Both the position numbers and the translations under genes were made by a program. 64,000 nucleotides of DNA from Echinarachnius parma. Taxonomy: Eukaryota > Echinodermata > Echinoidea > Clypeasteroida > Echinarachniidae. Below the pieces are notes generated by a model that was given only the letters and a program-made list of their open reading frames with translations, searched no databases and was not told where the DNA came from. Shown here piece after piece: positions 1 to 11,660 of this stretch; position 1 is the stretch's first letter; each line of letters begins with the position of its first letter. The stretch is taken from NCBI GenBank assembly GCA_037951105.1, contig JBAMJV010010660.1:1-64000 (forward strand), read 5' to 3'.

Positions 1-1073
1 AACATATTATTTCGCCCCCCCCCCCCCAATAATTCCGAAAATGAGGAAGAAAAAAATCAAGTGATATAATGCCAAAGAGGGGGGAAAGACACATTTATCA
101 ATAATTAATCTTCAACATTTTTTTTTTGTTTGAAAAGGACTGTAAATCTCTTTTTGCCGCGCGCTTCGCGCGCATACAGTTTCTAATATTGCAAGTTTCA
201 TTTTGGTTGCGGGAACTCACCTTTCGAAATGTGTTGGGCATCGGCAGTGTAATTTCTCAAACGCACAACTCAAACGAAGTTTATTAAACCCTCATCTATA
301 GATAGCACACCGTCACAGAAAAGAAAATAATCTGAAATATATCTTTCAGTCAATCGGTCCATAATATGCGGTCCAAATTGAAATATCATGTCCCCCAACA
401 TTTGAAAGTGGAAGAGATTGTCCCCCCCCCCCCCCCTTTGTCATTATGTATGTTTGATTCCATACTTATATACTTCATGTTACGTGAAATTTCTGTCTCA
501 GGTGTGCACCAAATCGCACAATTTCACGCCCAAAAATACAAAAGCTCCCTACTGTGGGAGGGGGACACCCCCTCCCACACCCTCCCCCGCTCGGTCGCTT
601 CGCTTCCTTGCAATGTCTCCCCTCCACTTTTGAGAAGTTGTTGACGCCCTTGCTTAGTTTCACGGGAGCCCAATGCCCTAGACTATATCGATGGCTCTAT
701 AGTATACAGGATCACGTGGATCCATCTCATGCAAGGCTCAATCTTTTCCTCGCTATACCCTTTAAAAATACGTTACGAGTAGGTTCACTATTTTATACAA
801 TTTTAACACCCATGATAGGAGTTGCAAATGTCTGAAATCTAAAAGCTTCCGGGGGCTCCGCCCCCTGGACCCCAATTAATGTCCCTAAATGTGGGTGCCC
901 CCAAAGTCAGGTCTTCAAGCCATCAAGACACTGTCAATGAGCGCATAATAAAACTCCCGGACATGCCAATGTGGGGCTTTTAGCTCTCTCAGTGGTCACT
1001 CTGGAAAATGTTTCAAATTTCGCCCCCCCAATCGCAAAAACGGATCGACGCCCCTGTGGGTACGCCACTGCGC
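1..1073. repeat. hAT-like noncoding repeat, right end only
   Basis: No gene is visible. The segment has C/G homopolymer runs and GC-rich words such as GGGGGCTCCGCCCCCTGG near 848. It ends in GGTACGCCACTG at about 1062-1073, which nearly matches the terminal inverted repeat of the complete hAT-type MITE at 58,861-59,082. The left end is not in the window, so the element probably starts upstream. The part at 395-660 resembles 8,215-8,350, so this repeat is present at least twice here. It may be a composite of several old insertions. Confidence 0.45.
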
Positions 1074-1634
1074 GCACGGAACCATGAGGCCATACTGGTT
1101 CTGTAAGTGGTGGTAATTATTAGCATTGTTCATTAATTACACAACCCTTTGCAAAGTGTTTGTTATGGATATCACACAGCGGTACCAAAATACATAAGTA
1201 TGTTTTGTTCTTTTGTCCGGTGGTCCACTTTAAAGCCCTTTTGGTATAATGTTAACACTTGATATATATAAGCCTATATACTTGACACTGTACATAATTA
1301 TATTCCAATTTTATTTATATTTACACAAATTTCAGCTGTTTATGAACAGATTTTGATGAAACAAAGTTTATTCTGTCTTCAAAATGTTGGTACTTTTTGA
1401 AATTGTACACTTAGTTTTGTTTTATTATCTCACAAACATTTTTGCTTCAATCACCCTATAACTCACTATCCCTTTAATCTAAGTGTGTGTGTGCGTCTGC
1501 GTGTGTGGGTGTGTGTTTGTGTAGGGGGGGGGGGGGGGGGTAAGGGCGTGATCGTCGTGATTGTATGTAAAACCTGCTTGATTGTTCTGATCATATGACT
1601 GAACAGTCACAATAGCCTTAGTCTGTTTTACCCA
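1074..1634. other. AT-rich intergenic DNA with short TG/G tract
   Basis: No coding signal or RNA gene is seen. A (TG)n stretch followed by a run of about 18 G lies at about 1485-1541. Confidence 0.5.
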
Positions 1635-1859
1635 TTGAAAGACACCACTATTTTAATGGGTTGTGTCCCCTACCAATCATTCGCTGTAGCATGGATAACT
1701 GTGCCGTCACACTATAGCCAAGGAGTTACCATCGATGGAGTCACAACTGTCACTAATCCCTGTATTTATTCTAAAGGCGAACAAAAGGAGAAGTGGGGCT
1801 TTGCGGTTTATTTGAAGTTCGAGCTTCGATGCCGCCGAGTGAAACCAACGACTTGCTAA
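1635..1859 (+). CDS. possible small exon or ORF, unknown
   Basis: This open frame of 74 codons ends at TAA 1857-1859. Its second half (WGFAVYLKFELRC) alternates hydrophobic and polar residues like a beta strand, and it lacks the low complexity of most open frames nearby. There is an AG before 1690 that could be a splice acceptor, making this a last exon of a gene starting upstream. I recognise no family. It may equally be a chance reading frame. Confidence 0.2.
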   Translation: MKDTTILMGCVPYQSFAVAWITVPSHYSQGVTIDGVTTVTNPCIYSKGEQKEKWGFAVYLKFELRCRRVKPTTC

Positions 1860-2480
1860 TTAATTCCTGACGATTATTTAATTTCATGATAATTCAACGA
1901 ATTTTCATTTATTTGTGACTATTGCATGATTAGTAGTAGACTTGATGAACGCGTCGTTCAAATAGCTCTTTGCTATAGCCACGCTCTGTCTGCGTTCTCG
2001 TACTTATAAAAAAAACCCACATTGTTTTCAAAGCGCAGGGGAAACGCCGACAAATCGAGCGATTAGTGACACAATGGTAGCTCGTTCCCGCTCTTGCCAC
2101 GACCTGAACACGCTCTGCGTACGCTTGGCCACGCTTTCCGAGCTATTCACTGTGCACGCTCGGTGTATCTTTAACAATAGCTCATAACAATGAGACGAGG
2201 TCATTTGCTCTACTCTCTCCACACGACCTCTACACGCTCTGTGCGATCCAATACCATGTACGAATGTAGTTGAACACCCTCAGTGCATTTCACTACGCAT
2301 GCTCTTGGCGTAGATCTGTTTTAAGAGGTGGGGTGGAGGGAATGCACGCTATTCCCCACACCAAATTGAGACCGAGACAACTGGTTGTGTTGGCGGGTGT
2401 CGAGGACCGAGGTGGTTGGGTCGGAGATATTAATAATGTTAGTTTTCTAAACAGTGTATGAACATCGTTGTTTTGCGACC

Positions 2481-2514
<34 letters not shown>

Positions 2515-4104
2515 CTGGGGGGGGGGGGGGGGGGGGACGTTGGGAACGTGTCGCCGAGATTTTGGACAAAACAATCATATATTTGCGGAAATATGTGTTC
2601 ATAATGCATACGTAGGGTGTGCGTATGTCCCCATTCATTGGAGCCTCATATAATTTGTATGCCGCCATGCCACGTTTTAGCCAGGAAATTGAGTTTCCCC
2701 CAAATGTACATTATTTTTGCCCGGACATGCCATTTTAAATTGTGATATCATTTTACCTATAGTTGAAACGTGTCAAACTTCGCAATCTATAGCGTCCACT
2801 AGCAGAAGTGCTGGAATAGATCTGCAAGAATGTCTTTTGTTCAACTTGGGAATGAATGAGAAGATTATGACACTTGTGTGAAAAGATATCCTCCCATGCA
2901 TGGACATACAATAGCCCCTGAACAAAGAGTAGAGCGCCGAAGCCCCAAGTTCGTTTTTGAACATGTCCAAAGCGAACGCCGAGCTAGCTACGTCCTGCTC
3001 TTTTGTTCATCGAGCTATTCATGGAAGGATATCTATTGACGCATGTGAGATAATCTTCCCATTCATTGCCCACTGCGTTGCCAATTTGCTTATTTAACTT
3101 GGTCGCCGCGGGAGCGGCGCCAGAGCGGCCGAGAAAAGTGTACGATCTAAACAATAGCGAACAATGAACGCCGCTCTCCACACGACCTCAACACGCTCTC
3201 CCCACGTCCTCCCCACGCTTCCAATTTTATGAATGGGGATTAGGAGCGGCGCGAGGTCGGCGCGAGAGCGTAGCATAGTCTGACGGGGGTATTAGCGCCC
3301 ATCAGCTAGGGATAATTGGCATCGACGTCATTTGGACAGTTTAGAATCATATTTTTGTCCGCACTCAATAGTCGTCATTCACACGGACACACACATACAC
3401 ACTTAGACACACACATACAGAAGGGCAACCAAACGAACAGTCATTCACACATAATATACACTACCTCATACATGACGTCACACTGACACACATTGTGTGG
3501 TCACTGTACACAGGTGTGACTGTATTTCGGTATTGATGTTTTAGTTGAAAGATGATGGGACGCAGGGGCTAACACTCCAGCCTGGTGCAGAACAATTGTT
3601 GCCATGGCCCCTCTGCTTATCCGTTTGTATACTACATATCACGTACCCATCACATTAAAAGCAAGGTACCCTGCTTGAAAAAAAAATAGCCAAAAAATAG
3701 CCAAAAAACAGCCAACATTTTTTTCTTGAAACTTTATTTTGAAATTGTCTTTTAATGTTCATTCAAAGTAACACACTAATTACACTTTGCTACGTTTGTG
3801 TCATGAATTATTTAAGCTATTTGAATGAGGAAAAACATAGATCATGCATGTTTGCATTTGTTATTTAGCACGTTTGACTTGAATAACAGTAATCGAAGCC
3901 CCAAATAGCCATCTAATACTGAAATTGATTTAATCAAAATTTGACGAGTATAATTGTTTTTCTGAATAAAGAGCTATAGATTTCTACAAATAAGCCAGTG
4001 ATAATTGGAAAGGAAATCAAAATAATATTCCTTAATCATTCAGTGCACATGAAGCAGAAGAGTGTAATTTACATCCCATCAAAAATTATGTGAGCACACT
4101 CAAA
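1860..4104. other. intergenic, short GC-rich repeats and homopolymers
   Basis: No gene is supported. Words such as CACACGACCT-CACGCTCT recur near 2098, 2220 and 3180, suggesting a decayed repeat. About 31 T followed by a long G run lies at 2482-2536. A (CA)-rich patch lies at 3380-3500, and three copies of an AAAAAATAGCC-like word lie near 3690. Confidence 0.4.
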
Positions 4105-4199
4105 TTTGAAATTTAGGTAACCGCCCGGACACACTCCGCTCCAGCAGAGAGAAGTATTGGATAAGACGTCTATGCACCATTCATCCCCGTGGTCTCAAC
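4105..4199 (+). pseudogene. Penelope-like retroelement, C-terminal fragment
   Basis: Reading + from about 4113 gives an open tail containing REKYWIRRLCTIHPRGLN and ending at TAA near 4199. Segments of the form REKYWIxxL...PxGLN are typical of the GIY-YIG endonuclease end of Penelope-like retroelements. The rest of the polymerase is absent, so this is a 5'-truncated copy. The assignment rests on a short match and on the 3' UTR that follows. Confidence 0.45.
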
Positions 4200-5180
4200 A
4201 TCCAAGAAGGCAGTGATTAACCTTTGCTTCTCTCCCCTTCATTGTCTGCACCACCATTTGTTTGTTTTCACCCCCCATATCGATACTTTACTTTGTTCCA
4301 CATACTATTCATATTCATATTTTATTTCCCCCATATATTCATTCTAGTTTCCTTTGAGATTACATTATATACACTGTCACCATTCATACACATAATCATG
4401 TTAGTTTATTAATATGTTATACTTTTTGCATTTAATTTCTCTCTATAGGTACACTGTCCATAGACATGGGCTTATTCATATACATCCACATTCTCATCAT
4501 GCATAGTTCCACCTCTATTTTGATCATATTTTTCCACCCTCATTTGTCTCTCCACCTTCCCTCTGATTACCTACCCATTTAGGCTTCCTTTCGTTCACTA
4601 TCTCTTTTACACTCCCTGTCCCAATAATTTGTCTATGTTGCTTCCCTACATATCATCACCTACTTTCCACTCTCTCCTTTGAACTCGCCTATCCTATTCA
4701 TCCGATCCTGCAACACACTTCACTTCACTTTCTTTGTCCTAATCCTCTCGCTCCCATCCCCTACACTCATAATCCCCTCTATTGTTCCTCCCCTCTCAGT
4801 GCCCCAGTGTGCACTCCCACACCTCATCAACTGTCTTTTGTTCACATGTCTCTTTCCATTTCTTGATTTATTTCTTTGATCCTCACTACCTCTATTCTTC
4901 TCTAAGCCTTACACTCTCATTTTTCTTTGACTGCAGCCACTTAAGGACCCACCCATACCTGTTTGACCTGATTGGTCAAGCAGTCCTGACACTCACCCAC
5001 TCACAGTTGCTTTCATTGTTTTGTGTCTCCGCCTCCTTTCCTCTTTCCAGCCCCCCTTCCATACATGTGTTTATGTTGGTATATATTCTGTTTTTTTCTG
5101 TAGTAACTGTCATTTGTGCCCTGACGAAGATTCTGCTAGGATCGAAAGCTAGGCTGTATACGACTCTCAAATTTGAATAG
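4200..5180 (+). mobile_element. 3' UTR-like tail of Penelope-like copy
   Basis: This pyrimidine-rich stretch follows the endonuclease remnant directly and has no gene. Near its end (5120-5150) it carries CTGACGAAG...CGAAAGCT around a small stem, an arrangement I recall from 3' regions of retroelements in many invertebrates. The open frames across it look like products of CT-rich composition. Confidence 0.35.
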
Positions 5181-5702
5181 ATGGGACTGCATGCCAGCAT
5201 GGTCTGATTTCACAACAGTATGTAGCAAATCTGGTAATTTGATAGTTAGTGTTGATTTGGGAAATCAATTTCAGTAAATTAGTAATGAACAATAGTTAGT
5301 GATGCATGCATGCAATGAATATTATTAAAAAGCACCATTTTCTCACCCAAAACTGCAAAATTATCATCAAAAATGAGGAGTAACAAGCTTGTTGGCATGC
5401 TCCCTCAAAACAAAATGGCTGTGAATATTGCATGATGGGATATCACATGACAGAAACTAACCAATGAGAGATGGCCATGCTTTTTTTCTTTCTGTATTTC
5501 AAAAATTGAACTACAGTCAAACCTAATTAATTCCTGGCCAGCAGAGGAAAAACAGTGTAGTGGAACCTGTCTATAGAGGTCACCTGTCTACAGTGGCCAC
5601 TTTTCTTGTCTCCCTGGATGACCACTATACACAGGTTTGATTGTATATTATAATGTACAAATGTTGCAGCTGTCTGTGTGTGCCTGCAATGACCGGGTCG
5701 TA
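5181..5702. other. intergenic, nothing recognised
   Basis: AT-rich sequence without a gene, RNA or clear repeat. Confidence 0.4.
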
Positions 5703-6160
5703 AGTATGTGTGTGTGTGTGTGTGTATTTGTGTATGTATGTGTGTGTGTGTGTGTGCGTGCGTGTGTGTGTGTGTGTGTTTGTGTGTGTGTGTGAGAGAG
5801 AGCACGCATACTGTTCGTGCACGTTTGTGTAGGTGTGCATGCATGTATGTATGTATGTATGTATACTGTGTCTGTACCTGTGTCCGTACGTGTACGCAAG
5901 TGTGTGTGTTTGTGTCTGTACGTATGTATATGCATGTGTGCGTGCATGTTTGTATGTGTGCCTGTGTGTGTATGTGTGTGTCTGTGTGCATGTATGTGTG
6001 TGGGTATGTTTGTTTGTTTGTGTGTGTGTGACTGTGTGTACGTGTGTGTGTTTGTATTTGTGTATGTGCGTATGTTTGTTTGTTTGCTTGCTTATGTGCG
6101 TGTTTTTTAATGTGTTTTTGTGTGTGTGTGTGTTTGTGTGTGTACATGTTTTATTTACAA
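5703..6160. repeat. (TG)n microsatellite with interruptions
   Basis: A 460-bp TG-rich tract with TA, GC and TTTG interruptions. Long open frames on both strands here are artefacts of the dinucleotide composition (Cys/Val on +, His/Thr on -). Such alternating purine-pyrimidine DNA can adopt Z-DNA. Confidence 0.95.
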
Positions 6161-7089
6161 AGGGGATAATAGGAAATAAATAATTTATTGTTCTAACAAA
6201 GTGCAAATAATAGCCAAAACATAGTTGATGTTTGATTCAGAGTGAAACAAAATAGCGAATAAATAGTTGATGTGGAATTCAGAGTGAAAAAAAAAATAGT
6301 GACAACATTGCCTATTTATTGCTATTTTGTTTAAATAGTAAAACAGTAGCCTATTTGTTTACTATTTTTAGAAAAATAATAGAAAATAGTTTTTTTTTTA
6401 AAGATAGTAAAAAAATAGCCTATTTTTATACTATTTTTTGAAAAAATATTCAAGAAATCATCCATTTAGTGGAAAAATAGCCAACAAATTGTGAAAAAAT
6501 AGGTTTCGAATGGGTTCAAAATGACCAGGGTAATGATGTTTACGGTTATGATGCTTCGCATATAGGCTTTCACCTCCTACCGGTTACCCATTTATACAGC
6601 TGGGTAGTCTACAGTATATATTTTTCGGCCAATTTCGTAAGCTTCTCATTCGTTTAAAAAAGCGTGTCATTCAATTTTGCTAAATTGAGCTGAAGGCTTG
6701 CAATTGTGGTTCAAAATTGCATTATGTTTATATGATTTTTAGCATTCAATACAAAAAAAAAACACGCTATTTGCATTGAATTTCGCCAACGGATTTCCCG
6801 GAGGGCGGTATTACGTAATCACGAATTTACTCGCTTTAAATTGAATTTTACGACAATTTTACGAAATAGAAATACGTTTTAAATCGAATGCAAACAAAAT
6901 GTTTTCGAATGATCAATATGAATTCGAATGCTAAAAAATACAACTGCGGTAACAAAATCAGTAGTATAGAGCGCGTAGGCCTAACAAACTGCCTAGCGCA
7001 TCATAAATCGTCCACCGGGGGCCTCTGCAGGATCCTGCAGCTGCCTCCCGCTTTTATTTTGACCGTTTCACGCCTTCATGCATGCTATA
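6161..7089. other. AT-rich repeat-like intergenic DNA
   Basis: Between 6200 and 6500 an AAAATAGCxAAxA-like motif and ATTCAGAGTGAAA recur, forming a degenerate minisatellite. The rest is unremarkable. Confidence 0.4.
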
Positions 7090-8110
7090 CAGTGCGAGTA
7101 AAAAAAAACGAAACCGGACTTTGATAGCTTATAAATCCACAATGTTGATATTGGTATCAGATTAAAGCTTTGGAAATTGCCTTTAAAATGATACATCATA
7201 CATTTTGATCACTTTACGCTTCATCGAACGCGAACTTATTATCCTAAGTCATGCAAAAAACTACCCGTGTCCAAGTTTGCCCTTGTCTTGTTCTAAACAC
7301 AACAAACAAAAGTAAGTCCCCCCCTAATCAAAATAGCGTAACATTTTAACGAAAACGTTTTGAGCAAAATAACTTGGCAGGATTGTTTCTACATTTATTG
7401 ACTCATGAATTGAGTCATGAATGAGAGAGCACACATTAAAGACAACATTATCACAAGAGTCACACGACTTATGAAAAATGACAATTTTGTCTTTATTGTG
7501 TGCTCACTCATGCATGAATAAGAGGACCACTTTCATTTTCACACAGAAGTTAGTGAATAAGTGTAGAAACAGTCCTGCCAAGTTATTTTGCTAAAAACCT
7601 TTTTGTTAAAAAGTTACGATATTTTGATTAGGGGGGACTTTTTTGTTGTGTTTATCATAAATGAATGCGTTTGTTTACCGTTTTTTTCAAAAGAGCATTT
7701 CAAGAATATCCTTTGGTGAATCAAAACAAATACCAGCTGGTTGCCAATGTTTTTCATGTTTATCAGTGTTGAAGGGGATCCCCCACTGTCCTCCATCAGC
7801 AGCCCCATTGTTTTGAGGCAGAGGGCCTGAATAGGACATGTTTAGGATGAACTTATCTTTGAAAATCAAACAACAGATGCAACCATTCACAAAACAAGAA
7901 CACTGAAAACTTGGACACGGGTAGTTTTTGCATGCCTTTGAATAATTAGGTCGCGATCGGTGAAGCGTGAAGTGATCAGAGTGTATGATATATCATTTTA
8001 AAGGCAATTTCCCAAGCTTTAACATGATACCAATATCAACATTTATACTTCTATATTTGAGGATTTATAAGCTATCAAAGTCCGGTTTCGGTTTTTTTTT
8101 ACTCGCACTG
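7090..8110. mobile_element. mariner-type MITE with long inverted repeats
   Basis: The element begins CAGTGCGAGTAAAAA and ends with its reverse complement, flanked by TA on both sides (TATA context). The inverted repeats run about 200 bp, covering GGACTTTGATAGCTTATAAA and ACTTGGACACGGGTAG on opposite strands. No transposase is visible, so it is non-autonomous. A second foldback element lies in its middle. Its terminal AAAACGAAACCGGA resembles the MITE at 33,334-34,281, so the two are probably related families. Confidence 0.85.
7296..7655. mobile_element. nested foldback MITE, copy 1
   Basis: Arms containing CCCCCTAATCAAAATAGCGTAAC on the left and its near-complement on the right enclose a short centre in which GAGCACACATTAAAGAC mirrors GTCTTTATTGTGTGCTC. 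Two relatives lie at 36,838-37,226 and 37,253-37,516. It sits inside the larger element at 7,090-8,110. No coding capacity. Confidence 0.75.
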
Positions 8111-8419
8111 TATAGCTGCACCAAGAAGTTCAACGCGGTAATTGATTAATGGGCGTCAACAGGCGGGGGACGGGGAGGGGGGAGGACATGCCTCCCCCCC
8201 CCCCCCCCCCCCCATACATTTGAAAGTGGAGGTGATTGTCCCTCCACTTTTTAATATGCATACATTATGTATGTTTGATTCCATAGCTTGAACTACGTAT
8301 GATATAATATTTCTGTCTAGGATATGCACCAAGTCGCTCCACTTCCTCGCACTTGTGCCCCCCCCCCCCCCCCCATCCGTTGACCCTCGCTACGCCACTG
8401 GTCTTAATGGAAGATGTCT
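8111..8419. repeat. hAT-like remnant with C runs
   Basis: Resembles 395-540 (CATTTGAAAGTGGA...GATTGTCCC) and ends in CGCTACGCCACTG at about 8387-8399, a hAT-type right terminus. No left end or target duplication was found. Confidence 0.4.
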
Positions 8420-9035
8420 TGGGCTAATTGTCTTGGAGTTTAATTGTTTTGGGGTAATTGTCCAGGGGGGTAGTCGACCGGGGGGTAATTTTCCGGGGGG
8501 GGGGGGAGGGAGGGGGAGGGGGGGGGGGGGGGGGGGTAATATTCCGGGGGGTAGTTGTCCGGGGGGAGGTCGACTGGGGGGTAATTGCCTGGGAGGTAAT
8601 CGTCCGGGGGGTAATTATCCGGGGGGTAGTTGTCTTGGGGGTAATATTCCGGGGGTAGTTGTCCGGGGGGAGGTCGACTGGGGTAATTGCCTGGAGGGGT
8701 AATCGTCCGGGGGGTAATTATCCGGGGGGTAGTTGTCTTGGGGGGTAATATTCCGGGGGTAGTTGTCCGGGGGTAGTTGTCCGGGGGGTAATTATCCGGG
8801 GTAGTTGTCTTGGGTGTAGTTGTCTTGGAGGGTAATTGTCTTGGGGGGTAATTGTCTTTGGGGGGTAGTTGTCTTGGGGGGTAGTTGTCTTGGGGGGTAA
8901 TTGTCTTGGGGATAATTGTCATAGGGGGTAATTGTCCGGGTGGTAGTTGTCCGGGGGTAATTGTCCTAGGGGGGTAGTTGTCCGGGGGGTAATCTTCCGG
9001 GGGGTGGTTGTCCAGGGGGTAGTAGTCCTAGAACC
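8420..9035. repeat. G-rich minisatellite, about 18-bp units
   Basis: About thirty degenerate copies of a GGGGGGTAATTGTCCGG-like unit, with TAGTTGTC and TAATATTC variants. All G runs are on +. The proline-rich open frame on the minus strand is a composition artefact. The regular G runs could form G-quadruplexes. Confidence 0.9.
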
Positions 9036-10576
9036 ACACAAATGTGATATAATTTGAAATTGTAGTCTTAATATAAATACTTTATGTATTAACTTATGCA
9101 AATTGATGAACTAGGGAAAGTCAAAGTAAACAAATAATTTTAGCAGGTTATTGGCAGCCAATTTGTCTCACAAATATAAGGTGGCAGCCGCAAGAATGTT
9201 AAAATTCGCTCATTTTGTCTAACTTTAGAGCGAACCATGATCAAATGTGTGTGGTATGTCTTATATAATATCAGTTCACGGATTGCAGATGATGTCCTTT
9301 GATCTGTGAACAAATTTGGAAGTCGCAATAAATCTGGTTAACAAGAATTGTGAATAAGACAAAGCAGGAAGTTATGTATTTCAATTTCGCTCACATAATT
9401 TTTTCTCATGACATGTTACTTATCAACCAGATAAATGGGCGCTAATCGTAATATTTCTGCTTCTAATGTGCATGAAAATGATAATGCAAATGAAGCAGTT
9501 GGTTCTATATACTGTATTTTGTTATGTTTATTACACCATCCCCAGTTCATTGTGTCAAATACCTTATAACAATTATGTTTGATAATAAGTCATACTACAG
9601 TTATCCAGTATTGTATAAAGGCAATCATGAATGCCAATTTTAACATTGAGACTGGCAGCCATCTTGGATATGAGTGACAAGACGCCAGCCAATGCTAATT
9701 ATTATCAGCTAAAATCAACTACTTTCCCTGATCTACCCAAATTCATATCATTTGCATAAATGTTCGTAATTTAGATCTTTCAATAAACATGACAATTTCT
9801 TAACATATCACATTTATGAAAACTAATGCATACATTATGCATATTATGCGTAATTGGCATTGGTATAGTGTTTACTTTTTTTTTAAATAATTCTGTATTA
9901 ATGTATCCAAGGATGGATACATATTGGATTCTAAGTATGTGACATTCTTATTCAGAAATCGGGTAAATATGTAAATTTGAACATTGCTGCATATAGCCAT
10001 CTTGGATTTGAGTCAGGACAAGATTGCATCCAAAACGAACTATACTCAGCTAGAGCATTTTTTGGCGTTATTTAACTTAATTTTATATTGTTTGATACGT
10101 TAAGATGTCAAGTATTTCAATGAAGACGACAATATCATAATAGATTACATTTCTGTGTCATTTTACATGAATTATGCAAATGAGGCTAATTTATATAGGA
10201 ATTATGTGTCTATTTTGAAATATCTTCTTAGTTTTTTTCCAAGGATGAGTCAAAATTGTTTGTTGACATCCCACTAATGATTGAACTAGACATATCATAC
10301 AGCTATGTAGTTCAACACCTGTTTAACAAATGGAACTCTGTTTAATACTGAAAGAAATTATATATTTTTTACGTTAGTAGACTGAACGAATTATATAATT
10401 TTATAATCTGTATTACAAATCGGACACGGTTAATACTGATACTAAATATAATCAGTAACCGCGCGCTTAAAGTATAGTACACATTATATCCTACGTGAAT
10501 GAAATCCTGTTCAGTGATTGGTCTACATAGCGTCATGTGACCAACCATAGTAATGCCCATGGAGAAAAATGTGCTA
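9036..10576. repeat. AT-rich DNA, degenerate ~350-bp repeats
   Basis: GCAGCCATCTTGGAT and nearby ATGCAAATGA-type words recur near 9480-9660 and 9830-10,190, spaced about 350 bp, as in an old tandem duplication. No gene is visible. Confidence 0.4.
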
Positions 10577-10580
10577 TGCG

Positions 10581-10626
10581 TGACGTCATTCATGGAATAG
10601 TAAATGCTATTCCATGAATGACGTCA
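10581..10626. promoter_or_regulatory. perfect 20-bp hairpin with CRE sites
   Basis: Arms of 20 bp (10581-10600 and 10607-10626) are perfect complements around a 6-base loop. Each arm ends in TGACGTCA, the CREB/ATF site. A TATAAAA lies about 45 bp further on (10,668). This could be a promoter or simply a small MITE; no gene start was identified downstream. Confidence 0.45.
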
Positions 10627-11255
10627 TACACGCCGGGTGATCATATTGAGCCCATATAGATGTGTGTTATAAAACTTCCCTGCGAGCAGAGGTCTTGTTT
10701 TAGCTTGCGAAAGATGCTCGACGAGATTTCTCAAAGAGTTATTTAAAAAGAAATACAGCATATTTTCACCCGTGAATATCAATAAGTTCCAAAGAATATT
10801 CTAGAGATGCATTTCATGTATAACGTTGCGGTATTCGAATTTAAAAATTACGACAATGGTGCACATTGTGCATCGTTGTCCTTCTGTGGTCGTGACACTA
10901 ATTCGTCATTTAACAATCGGCCGCGGTGTGCACTGCACTAGCTGTATGTGTAATGTACGAATAACTATTTTCTCCATACAATTACACGTGTGTAGTATGT
11001 AAACAGGTTAATTATTCACTTTGATGCGCGCGTTTTGCCTTTGGGTGCGCATTAGTTGTTAATGCGCGTAACCATGAATGGAAAGATAGCGCAATACGCG
11101 CTCTGCGCTAGGTCTATTGCGCAAAGGGGGTCAGTGTCACAAACAGAACATAGTGCAGTGATGGTTCCATGATCAATGTTTTGTTTTTCTTTATATTTTT
11201 CTTTAATTTAAATGAAATCATTTATTTTTCCGATGATTATGATTATGCGAAGGAT
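10627..11255. other. intergenic, no gene recognised
   Basis: Contains TATAAAA near 10,668 and GCGC-rich patches near 11,030-11,110. No open frame of note. Confidence 0.35.
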
Positions 11256-11442
11256 ATAAAACAAATATATCATGCACTATTTCGAGCCACTAGTGAAATT
11301 ATGGATTCCTCGGTGACAGAAAAAGCACTATGTTCTTCGGGTCTACGACCCTCAGAACATAGTGCTTTTCCTGTCACCTCGGAATCCATAATTTCAACTA
11401 GAGGCTCTCAGTGCATGGTATATTTGTTTAATATGTACTCGA
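11256..11442. repeat. long hairpin (foldback MITE)
   Basis: Two arms of about 85 bp pair around a small centre at 11,340-11,352. Outer arms read ACAAATATATCATGCACT against AGTGCATGGTATATTTGT. Inner arms, GACAGAAAAAGCACTATGTT and its complement, are almost perfect. An open frame that crosses it is incidental. Confidence 0.85.
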
Positions 11443-11504
11443 GATTACTAATTCCGACGTTTTTTACTGTGACTATTTACGTGTCCGTCTTGTACGCCAA
11501 CCAA

Positions 11505-11660
11505 CCCGAGGAGTGCGCGCGCGCGCGGTAGCGCAGCCGCGAGAGCGCTGCCGCGCCGCGCCGCGCCGCCCGAGCTAGCCCGGCGCCGCGGCTCTGCCCC
11601 GGACGGCGGGCGATATCGGAGCTAGAGCTAGCTAGCTAGCTACCAGCTAGCTTAAGTCGG
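11505..11660. promoter_or_regulatory. short CpG-rich island
   Basis: GCGCGC and CCGCG runs followed by GCTAGCTAGCTAGC make this far richer in CpG than its surroundings. No exon was found next to it, so a promoter role is only a possibility. Confidence 0.3.

Noticed and set aside
5118-5160. Hammerhead ribozyme (CTGACGA, 6-bp stem, GAAA)
   Set aside because: Stem II is plausible and some Penelope elements carry hammerheads, but one A is extra and I could not form stems I and III.
4224-5180. Membrane-protein genes in the CT-rich region
   Set aside because: Hydrophobic frames come from pyrimidine-rich 3' UTR composition; overlapping frames are equally open.
5527-6206. His/Thr-rich or Cys/Val-rich proteins
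   Set aside because: Products of the (TG)n tract.
8355-8922. Gly-rich or Pro-rich protein genes
   Set aside because: Products of the G-rich minisatellite.
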